A stretch of 64,000 nt of DNA, taken from an uncultured Prevotellaceae bacterium (GTDB lineage: Bacteria; Bacteroidota; Bacteroidia; Bacteroidales; Bacteroidaceae). The position numbers and the translations under genes are program-made. Positions 8,568 to 15,825 of the stretch are shown here, one piece after another. How positions within the stretch are numbered: the stretch's first letter is position 1; each line of letters starts with the position of its first letter. The notes beneath the pieces were generated by a model. That model was not told where the DNA came from. It did no database searches and saw only the letters and a list, made by a program, of their open reading frames with translations. Location of the stretch: NCBI GenBank assembly GCA_947169245.1, contig CAMVPA010000001.1, positions 1-64,000 of the forward strand, in the 5' to 3' direction.

Positions 8568-9851
8568 ATGAACAGATTACAAAGACTATTGTTCATCGGA
8601 ATACTCTCTACCACTCCCTTTGTCCTTTGGGGCAAGGGGAGTGTAGGAGTTTCTGAGGTGCGTCGTCAGGTGGCGCAGCAGGATGCCTATATTCGCGATA
8701 TCCGCCGACATTTCCATCAGCACCCCGAACTGAGCGGTCAGGAGGTGGAGACGGTGAAATTCCTGAAGGCAGAACTGCAGAAACTTGGAGGCTTTGACAT
8801 CCATGATGTACCAGGTAGTACTGGCTTTTATGCCATCCTTGACACTGGACGCAAAGGCAAGACCATCGGACTACGTACCGACATCGACGGACTGCCTATT
8901 GAGGAGAGTCCTGTCAATGGTGGTGGCAAGCAGAAAAAGTGGGTAAGTCTGAACAAAGGCGTCACTCAGGGATGCGGTCACGATGGTCACATGGCTATCA
9001 TATTAGGAACAGCACGTATATTGAGTCATCTTCGCAGTCAACTGAAGGGTCGTTTTGTATTTATCTTTGAGGAAGGTGAAGAGAGCAACTCTGGCATCCG
9101 TCCTATGATAGCTGCCCTCAAACACGACGGCATACAGTTTGATGTCATCTACGGCAACCATGTCGCCTCAAACGTTCCCAGTGGAAAGGTGTTTGTCAAG
9201 TCTGGTCCTATCATGGCAGGAATGGCAACGCTAGCTTACCATATTGTCGGACGCGGCGGACATGTGTCTCGCCCAGACAAGTCCGTCAATCCCGTGTTTG
9301 CTGCTGCCGATGTGCTTACCTCTATTTCTGTTGCCTGGAACAATCAGCGCGATTTGGAGAAGTTAGTGACATTGGGCGTAACACAATTAGAGGGTGGCAA
9401 GGTGTATAACGTTATCCCCAATGAGGTTTTCATAGGCGGTTCGCTACGCTTTTTTGATGGTGAGGCAGGCAAGCACGCGCTGAACTTGGTGAAAAGTGTG
9501 TCTGAACATGTGGCAGCAGCCCATGATTGTACGGTAAGCTATACCGACCGAATGAAGGTGGACCTGCCCCCCGTTTCCAACGACACCACCTATACGACGT
9601 ATGCGCAACAGCAGATAGAAACGCTTTATCCTGATCGTGTCACTGACGATGCCCAATATGTTTGGTATGGTTCGGAGACTTTTGCACTCTACAGTCAGCT
9701 GGCTCCCACCGTCTTCACGCTGGTGGGTGTGAATAACCCAGAAGTAGGCAGCACCGCCCAGCACCATAACGACAAGTTTGATCTTGATGAAGACGCACTC
9801 CAATATGGCGTTGGTGCCATGACGCAATTTGTAGTAGGGCTATCGCAATGA
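8568..9851 (+). CDS. Exported M20-family amidohydrolase
   Basis: 427 residues with an N-terminal signal peptide (RLLFIGILSTTPFVLWGKG). M20D hallmarks are present: HQHPELSGQE, RTDIDGLPI, the metal-binding GCGHDGHMA, the catalytic acidic motif EEGEESNSGI, and a dimerisation 'lid' domain in the middle. The family hydrolyses amide bonds of N-acyl amino acids, hippurate-like compounds or short peptides with a two-metal centre. Third gene of the SusCD operon, so it probably processes the imported ligand in the periplasm. The exact substrate is unknown. The stop codon lies inside the terminator hairpin at 9837-9863. Confidence 0.92.
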   Translation: MNRLQRLLFIGILSTTPFVLWGKGSVGVSEVRRQVAQQDAYIRDIRRHFHQHPELSGQEVETVKFLKAELQKLGGFDIHDVPGSTGFYAILDTGRKGKTIGLRTDIDGLPIEESPVNGGGKQKKWVSLNKGVTQGCGHDGHMAIILGTARILSHLRSQLKGRFVFIFEEGEESNSGIRPMIAALKHDGIQFDVIYGNHVASNVPSGKVFVKSGPIMAGMATLAYHIVGRGGHVSRPDKSVNPVFAAADVLTSISVAWNNQRDLEKLVTLGVTQLEGGKVYNVIPNEVFIGGSLRFFDGEAGKHALNLVKSVSEHVAAAHDCTVSYTDRMKVDLPPVSNDTTYTTYAQQQIETLYPDRVTDDAQYVWYGSETFALYSQLAPTVFTLVGVNNPEVGSTAQHHNDKFDLDEDALQYGVGAMTQFVVGLSQ

Positions 9852-9863
9852 TAGCCCTTTTTT
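9837..9863 (+). terminator. Intrinsic terminator of the SusCD-M20 operon
   Basis: Perfect 8-bp stem GGGCTATC / GATAGCCC around a 5-nt loop, followed by six T residues. The upstream arm is coding and the TGA stop is in the loop-to-stem region. Confidence 0.9.
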
Positions 9864-9881
9864 ATTGCCTATTCCTACTAA

Positions 9882-9954
9882 TGCCAAATGTTTGGTATGC
9901 GAAATGCCATAAAAAGGCGATTGTGGGAGCGCGGAAATCACCGTACCTTTGCAC
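9882..9954 (+). promoter_or_regulatory. Promoter and probable operator of the YtkA/TonB-receptor operon
   Basis: TTG (9921-9923) and TACCTTTG (9944-9951) are separated by 20 bp, with the upstream palindrome TGCC-N8-GGTA (9882-9897). The block aligns gap-free with 3811-3883. Shared core bases include GGTATnCGnAATGnCAT and GATTGTGGG. Probably the same regulator controls both operons. Confidence 0.7.
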
Positions 9955-9984
9955 TCGTTAAACATATAAAAACAGAGTAAGGAT

Positions 9985-10941
9985 ATGAAAAAGGTAATGA
10001 GATTGTTTTTCGCAACAGCCGTTCTAATGGGATTGGTCTCCTGCAACTCGAATGATGATTTTGGAGCTCAAAGCATTGAGATTCCAGGTATAACGATTGA
10101 CGAAAGTGATGCAGACTGCTGCTCTGCCGAGGAGGCGATGGCTGTCTATAACTTCCTACAGACCGTGAAGCCGATAGAAGGTATCGAATTGCTAGTTGAT
10201 GGTCAGTATAAGGTAAAGGTCTATTCTCGTACAGGTACGCTGCATACAGGCTATAATGACCTCTATTTTGTAGCAACGAAAGCATTATCTGGTAATTACA
10301 TCAAGTTCTTGGATATCACGAACCTCACGCCGCTCATGTTCATGAGCAAAATGAATATGTATCATAGCACTCCTACATCAAGTGAGGTAGCTACATCCGA
10401 CATCAATTTGGTCGCAGTGAAGCACGGCTGGATATCGTTCGTCATGAATAGCAGCGATGCTGGTTCATGGTCGCTAGCCTTTGATGCAGAGGTGCTGAAG
10501 AAAAAGGGCAATCTCGAGGCAACGACCATTACTGTCGGTGCCCTGCCTGAGGGACAACAATGGCTGAAATCGTTCAAGGCGGGTGATGATACCTACTATC
10601 TCTCACTGGTGAATCCTACCGATTGGAAGACAGGTACGAACACTATCACTGCATACGTATCAAAGAAGAACACCCCTGCAAAAATACCCTATGGACTCGC
10701 CGAAGAGCAGTTTACTATCGAGATTGACCCGCGCATGCCAGACATGGGTAATCACTCGTCGCCCAACAACGTAGCGCTGACCCGTAAGAATGATGGCAGC
10801 TATCAAGGTAGCATTAATCTGACGATGACGGGGAGATGGCGCATCCACCTGACGGTGAAGGACGCACAAGGCAACATAGTGGCTGGTGGCGATGACCTTA
10901 GTGACGGCTTTAGTTCACTTTTCTGGGAAACAACGATCTAA
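9985..10941 (+). CDS. Lipoprotein with C-terminal YtkA/FixH-like domain
   Basis: 318 residues: signal peptide with lipobox (LMGLVSCNSND), an N-terminal part of unknown fold containing a CC pair (DADCCSAEEAM), two repeated immunoglobulin-like segments, and a C-terminal stretch (about residues 245-310) with DPRMPDMGNHSSPNN and GSYQGSINLTMTGRWRIHLTV. This follows the YtkA/FixH pattern of a Met/His strand and then a G-x-W strand. YtkA-like domains recur beside copper-handling genes. First gene of the operon with the CxxxM TonB receptor 22 bp downstream, so it may be a surface or periplasmic metal-binding partner. The domain call is by eye and moderate in certainty; the metal role is inference. 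Confidence 0.7.
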   Translation: MKKVMRLFFATAVLMGLVSCNSNDDFGAQSIEIPGITIDESDADCCSAEEAMAVYNFLQTVKPIEGIELLVDGQYKVKVYSRTGTLHTGYNDLYFVATKALSGNYIKFLDITNLTPLMFMSKMNMYHSTPTSSEVATSDINLVAVKHGWISFVMNSSDAGSWSLAFDAEVLKKKGNLEATTITVGALPEGQQWLKSFKAGDDTYYLSLVNPTDWKTGTNTITAYVSKKNTPAKIPYGLAEEQFTIEIDPRMPDMGNHSSPNNVALTRKNDGSYQGSINLTMTGRWRIHLTVKDAQGNIVAGGDDLSDGFSSLFWETTI

Positions 10942-10963
10942 TTTAAGAACTAAAAGTTAGAAA

Positions 10964-12943
10964 ATGCTGGAAACTGTTTTGCTATCCACCATACTTTTGT
11001 CAGATACGGTGACCACCGACAAGGCACAAAACCTTGATGAGGTGGTCATCGTTTCAGAAGCGGGACGTGGACAGAAACGATCGGTGAAGGGACAGGTAGC
11101 CAGTATCGATGAGCACCTGAAGGAACTGAAGAACGTCAGTCTGGTGCGTCGTGGCTCGTATGCCTGGGAACCTGTGGTGAACAACATGGCGATGGAGCGT
11201 GTGTCTACAACCATCGACGGCATGAAGATCTTCTATGCCTGCACAGACAAGATGGACCCTGTGACGAGCTATGTGGAGAGCAGCAACCTGCAGAGCATTC
11301 TGCTGAACTCAGGACTGAACGGCAATCCGCAGGCTACTGGCAACATTGGTGGTTCACTGGACCTGAAACTGCGCAAGGCTGGGTTCTTATATCATCCAGA
11401 ATGGAAGATAGGTGCTGATGCTGGTTACGAGAGTAATGGCCATCTGCAGGTGTATGGTGGCGAGGCATCGTACTCCTCTAAGTCGTTCTACACCAATGGC
11501 GGCTTCTTCTACCGTCATGCCGACAACTACAAGGAAGGCGGTGGCAAAGAGGTCTCTTTCTCACAGTTCCAGAAGGTCAACGTCTTCGATAACTTCGGTT
11601 CCCGTCTTTCGCCACAGGATGCCATCGAGGGGACTTTCATCTTCGACCGTGCCACCAATGTGGGCTACCCTGCCCTGAACATGGATGTGGCAAAGGCCGA
11701 GGCTTTCATCACTTCCCTGTCATACAAGCGGCTGTGGGAAGAGCGACTGGTGCAGTCGTGGGAGACGAAGGTGTATTACAATCACATCACCCACGTGATG
11801 GACGACACCACGCGCCCTGATGTTCTGATCCACATGGATATGCCTGGCAAGAGTTGGACGACGGGATTGTACAGTCTGGTACGAGCCAGCAAGGGTGCCT
11901 ATGAACTGACGGCAAATTACGACCTCTACTACAATCGTCTGTTTGCCGACATGACGATGTATCCTGGCGGAGCAGCACCCATGTATATGGTGACGTGGCC
12001 CGATGTGGGGACACTGAATACGGGCGTGGCGCTCAGCGACCGCATCCGACTGGGCTCTGCCCATACGCTGAACATATCAGCAAAGGTAGCGTGGCAACAC
12101 CAACGACTGAACAACGAGGAGGGCTATCATGCACTGAGCGTCTTCTTCCCTGGCATGCAGCAGCAATATCACCAAACCACAGGTCGCATCGCCGCGAATT
12201 ATCAATTATCAATTCTCAATTATCAATTATCAATCGGTGCTGGTTGGGGCAGTCGTGCACCCACGGTGACAGAGGCCTACGGTTACTATCTGAACAACAC
12301 CTTCGACCAGTATGACTACATTGGTAACCCACGCTTGAAGAACGAGAGTGCGATAGAAGTGAATAGCGCTGTGAAATTCCAAATTCCGAATTCCAAATTC
12401 CAAATTGGCGTTGATGCCAACGCATTCTTCTTCTCCAACTACATCATCGGACAGTTCGAGAACCGTCTTAGTGCGATGACCGTTGGTGCGGAGGGTGTCA
12501 AGGTGTATGGCAACATCTCGCATGCCACCATAGCCAATTTCTCGCTGACCACGCAATGGAAGATAAAGCCTTGGCTGGCGTGGACCACGCAATTGGGATA
12601 TGCCTTGGGACAGGACGACGAGGGGGAGTCACTCCCAATGATTTCTCCCTTCTCCTACACCACGAGTGTGGATGTCCACTTCGGTCGTTTCCAAAGCAAA
12701 GCTGAGGTGCAGGGCAATGCCCGACAAACGAGATACGGCAAGAAGTATGGCGAGACGGAGACGCCCGCATGGACAATCGTGAACCTCTCGGCCAACTATC
12801 AATTCTCCATTCATCATTCACAATTAGCACTCCGTGCTGGCATCGAGAACCTCTTCGACAAACGTTACACCACCTATGCTGACTGGTGCAATATTCCGCA
12901 GAAGGGACGCAATATATACGTGAATCTTTCGTTTGAACTATAA
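10964..12943 (+). CDS. TonB-dependent receptor, OprC/NosA-like (probable copper receptor)
   Basis: 659 residues: a short N-terminal segment, the TonB-box-like region (NLDEVVIVSEAGRGQKRSVKG), a plug and a barrel ending SFEL. In the plug, IDGMKIFYACTDKMDPVTSYVE gives C93-x3-M97 followed by D-P-x-T-S-Y. This closely resembles the Cys-x3-Met-Asp-Pro segment of the copper receptors OprC and NosA, where CxxxM with a barrel HxM motif binds copper. The barrel here has H290-M-D-M293, near but not identical to HxM. The upstream neighbour is a YtkA-like lipoprotein. Copper uptake is therefore the best hypothesis, not proven. Heptamer repeats at 12197-12234 and 12374-12408 encode NYQLSILNYQLSI and KFQIPNSKFQI in frame. 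Confidence 0.82.
   Translation: MLETVLLSTILLSDTVTTDKAQNLDEVVIVSEAGRGQKRSVKGQVASIDEHLKELKNVSLVRRGSYAWEPVVNNMAMERVSTTIDGMKIFYACTDKMDPVTSYVESSNLQSILLNSGLNGNPQATGNIGGSLDLKLRKAGFLYHPEWKIGADAGYESNGHLQVYGGEASYSSKSFYTNGGFFYRHADNYKEGGGKEVSFSQFQKVNVFDNFGSRLSPQDAIEGTFIFDRATNVGYPALNMDVAKAEAFITSLSYKRLWEERLVQSWETKVYYNHITHVMDDTTRPDVLIHMDMPGKSWTTGLYSLVRASKGAYELTANYDLYYNRLFADMTMYPGGAAPMYMVTWPDVGTLNTGVALSDRIRLGSAHTLNISAKVAWQHQRLNNEEGYHALSVFFPGMQQQYHQTTGRIAANYQLSILNYQLSIGAGWGSRAPTVTEAYGYYLNNTFDQYDYIGNPRLKNESAIEVNSAVKFQIPNSKFQIGVDANAFFFSNYIIGQFENRLSAMTVGAEGVKVYGNISHATIANFSLTTQWKIKPWLAWTTQLGYALGQDDEGESLPMISPFSYTTSVDVHFGRFQSKAEVQGNARQTRYGKKYGETETPAWTIVNLSANYQFSIHHSQLALRAGIENLFDKRYTTYADWCNIPQKGRNIYVNLSFEL
12197..12234 (+). 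repeat. Heptamer repeat (AATTATC)n inside the receptor gene
   Basis: Five tandem 7-bp units (AATTATC x2, AATTCTC, AATTATC x2) plus a partial unit. In frame they give a seven-residue protein repeat NYQLSIL / NYQLSIG. Confidence 0.85.
12374..12408 (+). repeat. Heptamer repeat (AAATTCC)n inside the receptor gene
   Basis: Five 7-bp units: AAATTCC, AAATTCC, GAATTCC, AAATTCC, AAATTGG. They encode a KFQIPNSKFQI stretch. A more degenerate run of similar period follows at about 12797-12829. Confidence 0.8.
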
Positions 12944-12944
12944 G

Positions 12945-14129
12945 ATGAAGAAAGCGATTATTTGGATTGGAGCACTCATCGTGGGTGCTATATTAGGACT
13001 GTTTGGCATTGCGTGGCTCGACGAAGTAATGAATTTCGTGGCAACGGTCTATACGCGATTGTTCCAACTGCTGGCTGTACCCACCATCGTGTTGGCGGTC
13101 ATCACCACCTTTGCCACCTTTGGTTCGAAAGGTTCAGGGCGTATCTTTGGCCATACGCTGACCTATACCCTACTCACCACCTTTGCTGCCGCTGCTGTGG
13201 GTGCTGTGCTCTACGTCATTGTAGCTCCGGGCAATCTGCCCGTCGAAGCTATCAGCAATGCTACTCAGCCCTCAGACATCAGCCCTCAGACATCCTACAT
13301 TGGTCACATCATCAGCATTGTTCCCAACAACATTGTCAAACCCTTCTTCGACGGCAATGTGCTTTCGCTGCTCCTGCTGGCCTTTGCCGTCGGTATCGGA
13401 CTATCGAAACTGCCGGAGTCGGAGAACAAGGCGGTGGTCGTGAAATTCCTAATGGGCTTGCAAGAACTGCTCTTCCTGCTCATCCATTGGCTTATCTGGA
13501 CACTACCCCTTGGCATCGTGGCCTTCTCGGCGCAGCTGTCGGCTCAGGTGACGGCAGGTGTGGTGGCTGACAGCATAGGAAAGTATGTGCTGGTGGTCTT
13601 AGGTGGCAATGTCATACAGTTCTTCATCGTCCTGCCCCTGTTCCTATTGATACGTGGCCTCAACCCCATACACGTCCTGAGTCGCATGATGCCTGCCGTA
13701 CTCATGGCCCTATTCACCAAGAGCAGTGCTGCTACGCTGCCTGTCACGATGGACACTGCAGAGCGTCGTTTGGGCATCCATAAGAACATCTCACGCTTCG
13801 TACTGCCCATCTGTACCACCATCAACATGAACGGCTGTGCCGCCTTTATCCTCGTCACCTCACTTTTCGTGATGCAGAACGGAGGAACGATTCTTACGTG
13901 GGACACCATCCTGCTGTGGATACTCGTTTCTGTAGTCTCGGCTGTCGGCAATGCGGGAGTTCCCATGGGCTGTTATTTCCTTACCCTTTCGCTCATGTCG
14001 GGCATTGGCGCACCTGTCGCCATCCTCGGCATCATCCTGCCCATCTACACCATCATCGACATGGTTGAAACGGCCGAAAACGTATGGTCCGACTCCTGCG
14101 TCGCAGCCCTCGTCGACTACGACGGATAA
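12945..14129 (+). CDS. Dicarboxylate/amino acid:cation symporter (DAACS/SLC1 family)
   Basis: 394 residues, polytopic inner-membrane protein starting at the ATG one base after the receptor stop; an upstream in-frame TTG only reads back through the receptor. Family motifs are KSSAATLPVTMDTAERRLGIHKNISRFVLP and TINMNG. The family co-transports dicarboxylates, Glu/Asp, Ser/Thr or similar with Na+ or H+. The normally conserved NMDGT motif, whose Asp helps bind Na+ in GltPh, reads NMNGC here, so ion or substrate specificity may differ. Operon partner of the YtkA lipoprotein and CxxxM receptor; the link could be uptake of a metal-complexing amino acid, which is speculative. A 14-bp tandem repeat (13266-13293) lies in an extramembrane loop. 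Confidence 0.88.
   Translation: MKKAIIWIGALIVGAILGLFGIAWLDEVMNFVATVYTRLFQLLAVPTIVLAVITTFATFGSKGSGRIFGHTLTYTLLTTFAAAAVGAVLYVIVAPGNLPVEAISNATQPSDISPQTSYIGHIISIVPNNIVKPFFDGNVLSLLLLAFAVGIGLSKLPESENKAVVVKFLMGLQELLFLLIHWLIWTLPLGIVAFSAQLSAQVTAGVVADSIGKYVLVVLGGNVIQFFIVLPLFLLIRGLNPIHVLSRMMPAVLMALFTKSSAATLPVTMDTAERRLGIHKNISRFVLPICTTINMNGCAAFILVTSLFVMQNGGTILTWDTILLWILVSVVSAVGNAGVPMGCYFLTLSLMSGIGAPVAILGIILPIYTIIDMVETAENVWSDSCVAALVDYDG
13266..13293 (+). repeat. 14-bp (2 x 7) tandem duplication in the symporter gene
   Basis: CAGCCCTCAGACAT occurs twice in direct succession. It can be read as alternating 7-bp units and fits the heptamer period seen elsewhere. Confidence 0.75.
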
Positions 14130-14349
14130 ATACTATTTCTTCACAGCGGGTCATCACAGTCTTGGCAAGTCATCGGGAATCCAACTCAGTACCCATGAAA
14201 AAAGGAGCAACACCGTAATAGATGCTGCTCCCAACTGTTTTTAGATGCAATCCCTTTTATGTCAATCGGCGAAGGCCATTAAGAATCTCATTATTTTCTT
14301 TACAGCATCTCTCTTGCCATCCTAGCCAGGGGAGGCGACAATCCTGAGC
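14130..14349. other. Intergenic remnant before the IS66 fragment
   Basis: 220 bp with no convincing ORF, promoter or terminator. It probably contains decayed insertion-sequence DNA, since the IS66 reading frame begins abruptly after it. Confidence 0.4.
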
Positions 14350-15075
14350 ATGATTATGAACTGTAAAAAACTTTTCCATTACCACGAGGGCTCGCGCGGA
14401 AAGGAGGTGGCACTCGAATTCTTCAAGGACTTTAAAGGTGCACTCGGAGTGGACGGATATGGTGTATATGACCTGTTGGACAAGCTCGACGGGATAATGA
14501 TCCTGTGCTGCTGGGCCCACTGCCGCAGATATTTTGACCGTGCACTGAACCATGACAGGAAGCGTGCCGAACACGGCATCGAGCAGATCGGCCTGATATA
14601 TAGCGTAGAAACCATCGCAGACGAGGAGGGAGCAAGCTACGAGCGTCGCGCACAGCTGCGCCAGGAACTGGCATACCCCATCATCCGCGGACTGGAGGCA
14701 TGGGCCTTGAACGAGCAGGAAGCCGTCATGCCGAAGAGTCCCATCGGAAAGGCACTGGGATATCTGCTGGGGCACATCCGCCAGCTGTCACGCTATACCA
14801 CAGACGGCAGATATCAGATTGACAACAACTTTATAGAAAATAGCGTAAGGCCTCTGGCTTTAGGACGTAAGAACTATCTGTTCTGTGGCAACCACGATGC
14901 TGCCGAGGACGCTGCCATCATCTACACCTTCATGGGATGCTGCAAACTGGCACAGGTCGACGTCCGCAAATGGCTGAACTACTTCTTCACCCACATCCAC
15001 GACTATGACGAGGACTACTCACGCGACCCGCTGGAACTGCTTCCGCACAACCTCAAGCAGAAGGGCATCCTCTGA
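14350..15075 (+). pseudogene. IS66-family transposase, 5'-truncated
   Basis: 241 residues corresponding to the C-terminal half of an IS66 TnpC-type transposase (usual length about 500). It begins in the middle of the catalytic core (FHYHEGSRGKEVALEFFKDF then LGVDGYGVYD), continues through CCWAHCRRYFDRAL, and includes the region with the catalytic Glu (IDNNFIENSVRPLALGRKNYLF) and the C-terminal cap (YFFTHIHDYDEDYSRDPLELLPHNLKQ). The N-terminal DNA-binding part, zinc finger and first catalytic Asp are absent, so it should be inactive. No TnpA/TnpB partners and no clear terminal inverted repeats were found. A small stem CCAAG-AAT-CTTGG follows at 15113-15125. Confidence 0.9.
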
Positions 15076-15206
15076 CGTCCTCTAAGAATCCTCCAAGAAT
15101 TCTGGACTTATTCCAAGAATCTTGGAGAATCCTATAAGATTTTGAAGATTTCTCTGACAATTTAGGAGGAACCCTGCAATACGGGGTTTACTGATGGCTT
15201 ACGATT

Positions 15207-15509
15207 ATGAAGACCTCTCAAGAGTATCTCGACATCATCAAAGCGCACCAGTCCGAGTTGCAGGAACGATTCGGAATTACCTCTATGCGACTTTTTGGTT
15301 CCGTTGCCCGAGGTGAACAACATGAAGGTAGCGATATAGACCTGTTTGTCACGATGCCCCCAAAGTTTTATAATCATATCTTAGCTGCGCAGTATCTTGA
15401 GGAACTCCTTGGCTGCAGTGTTGACTTGATACAAGAGCACAACAACCTTCGCCCATTTTTCAGAGATCAAATAGAACAAGATGGCATCGATGTCTTTACA
15501 TCAGCTTAG
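15207..15509 (+). CDS. MNT-type minimal nucleotidyltransferase (MntA-like), no HEPT partner
   Basis: 100 residues with the nucleotidyltransferase signature GSX10DXD (GSVARGEQHEGSDIDLFV) and a third acidic residue in the later strand (SVDLIQEHN). In HEPT-MNT toxin-antitoxin pairs, the MNT protein adds AMP to the HEPT RNase toxin and neutralises it. No HEPT coding sequence lies downstream (15510-15825 is non-coding, with a terminator) or upstream (IS66 remnant). It is either an orphan antitoxin or a stand-alone nucleotidyltransferase. Its location beside a transposase fragment suggests acquisition and partial loss. Confidence 0.82.
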   Translation: MKTSQEYLDIIKAHQSELQERFGITSMRLFGSVARGEQHEGSDIDLFVTMPPKFYNHILAAQYLEELLGCSVDLIQEHNNLRPFFRDQIEQDGIDVFTSA

Positions 15510-15663
15510 AATCGTCGAACCACAATAATTGTATAGCCGAACTCTACTGCGTATGATGACATAACGACAAAACATGGAAATAAGACTACGCTCGACCTCC
15601 GGTCGCTTGCTACCAAAGGGACGCAAGAACGTCCACTTTTGATTCTTGTCGTTTGACATACTC

Positions 15664-15690
15664 TCCGAAGCCCGCCGCTTCGGATTTTTT
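15664..15690 (+). terminator. Intrinsic terminator downstream of the MNT gene
   Basis: Stem TCCGAAGC / GCTTCGGA with a short CCGCC loop and six T residues. It is about 155 bp past the MNT stop, so it may end that transcript or an unrecognised small transcript. Confidence 0.75.
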
Positions 15691-15700
15691 CGCCCAATTA

Positions 15701-15732
15701 TTTGGAACTTTCAGAAATAATGCCTATATTTG
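15701..15732 (+). promoter_or_regulatory. Promoter of the giant BspA-like gene
   Basis: TTTG (15701-15704) and TATATTTG (15725-15732) with 20 bp between, the canonical Bacteroidota arrangement. It leaves an unusually long leader of about 90-150 nt. Confidence 0.75.
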
Positions 15733-15825
15733 CAGGCGAGTGGGGAGAACCCGCTCGGCAGAAGAATTGTTATGCGCTGCAATTGGCAAAGACAGTCTAG
15801 CGCTTCTGTTGTTGCTATAAAGTGA

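Noticed and set aside
14130..14349. tRNA or attachment site at the IS66 remnant
   Set aside because: No cloverleaf, CCA end or direct repeats flanking the remnant could be found by eye.
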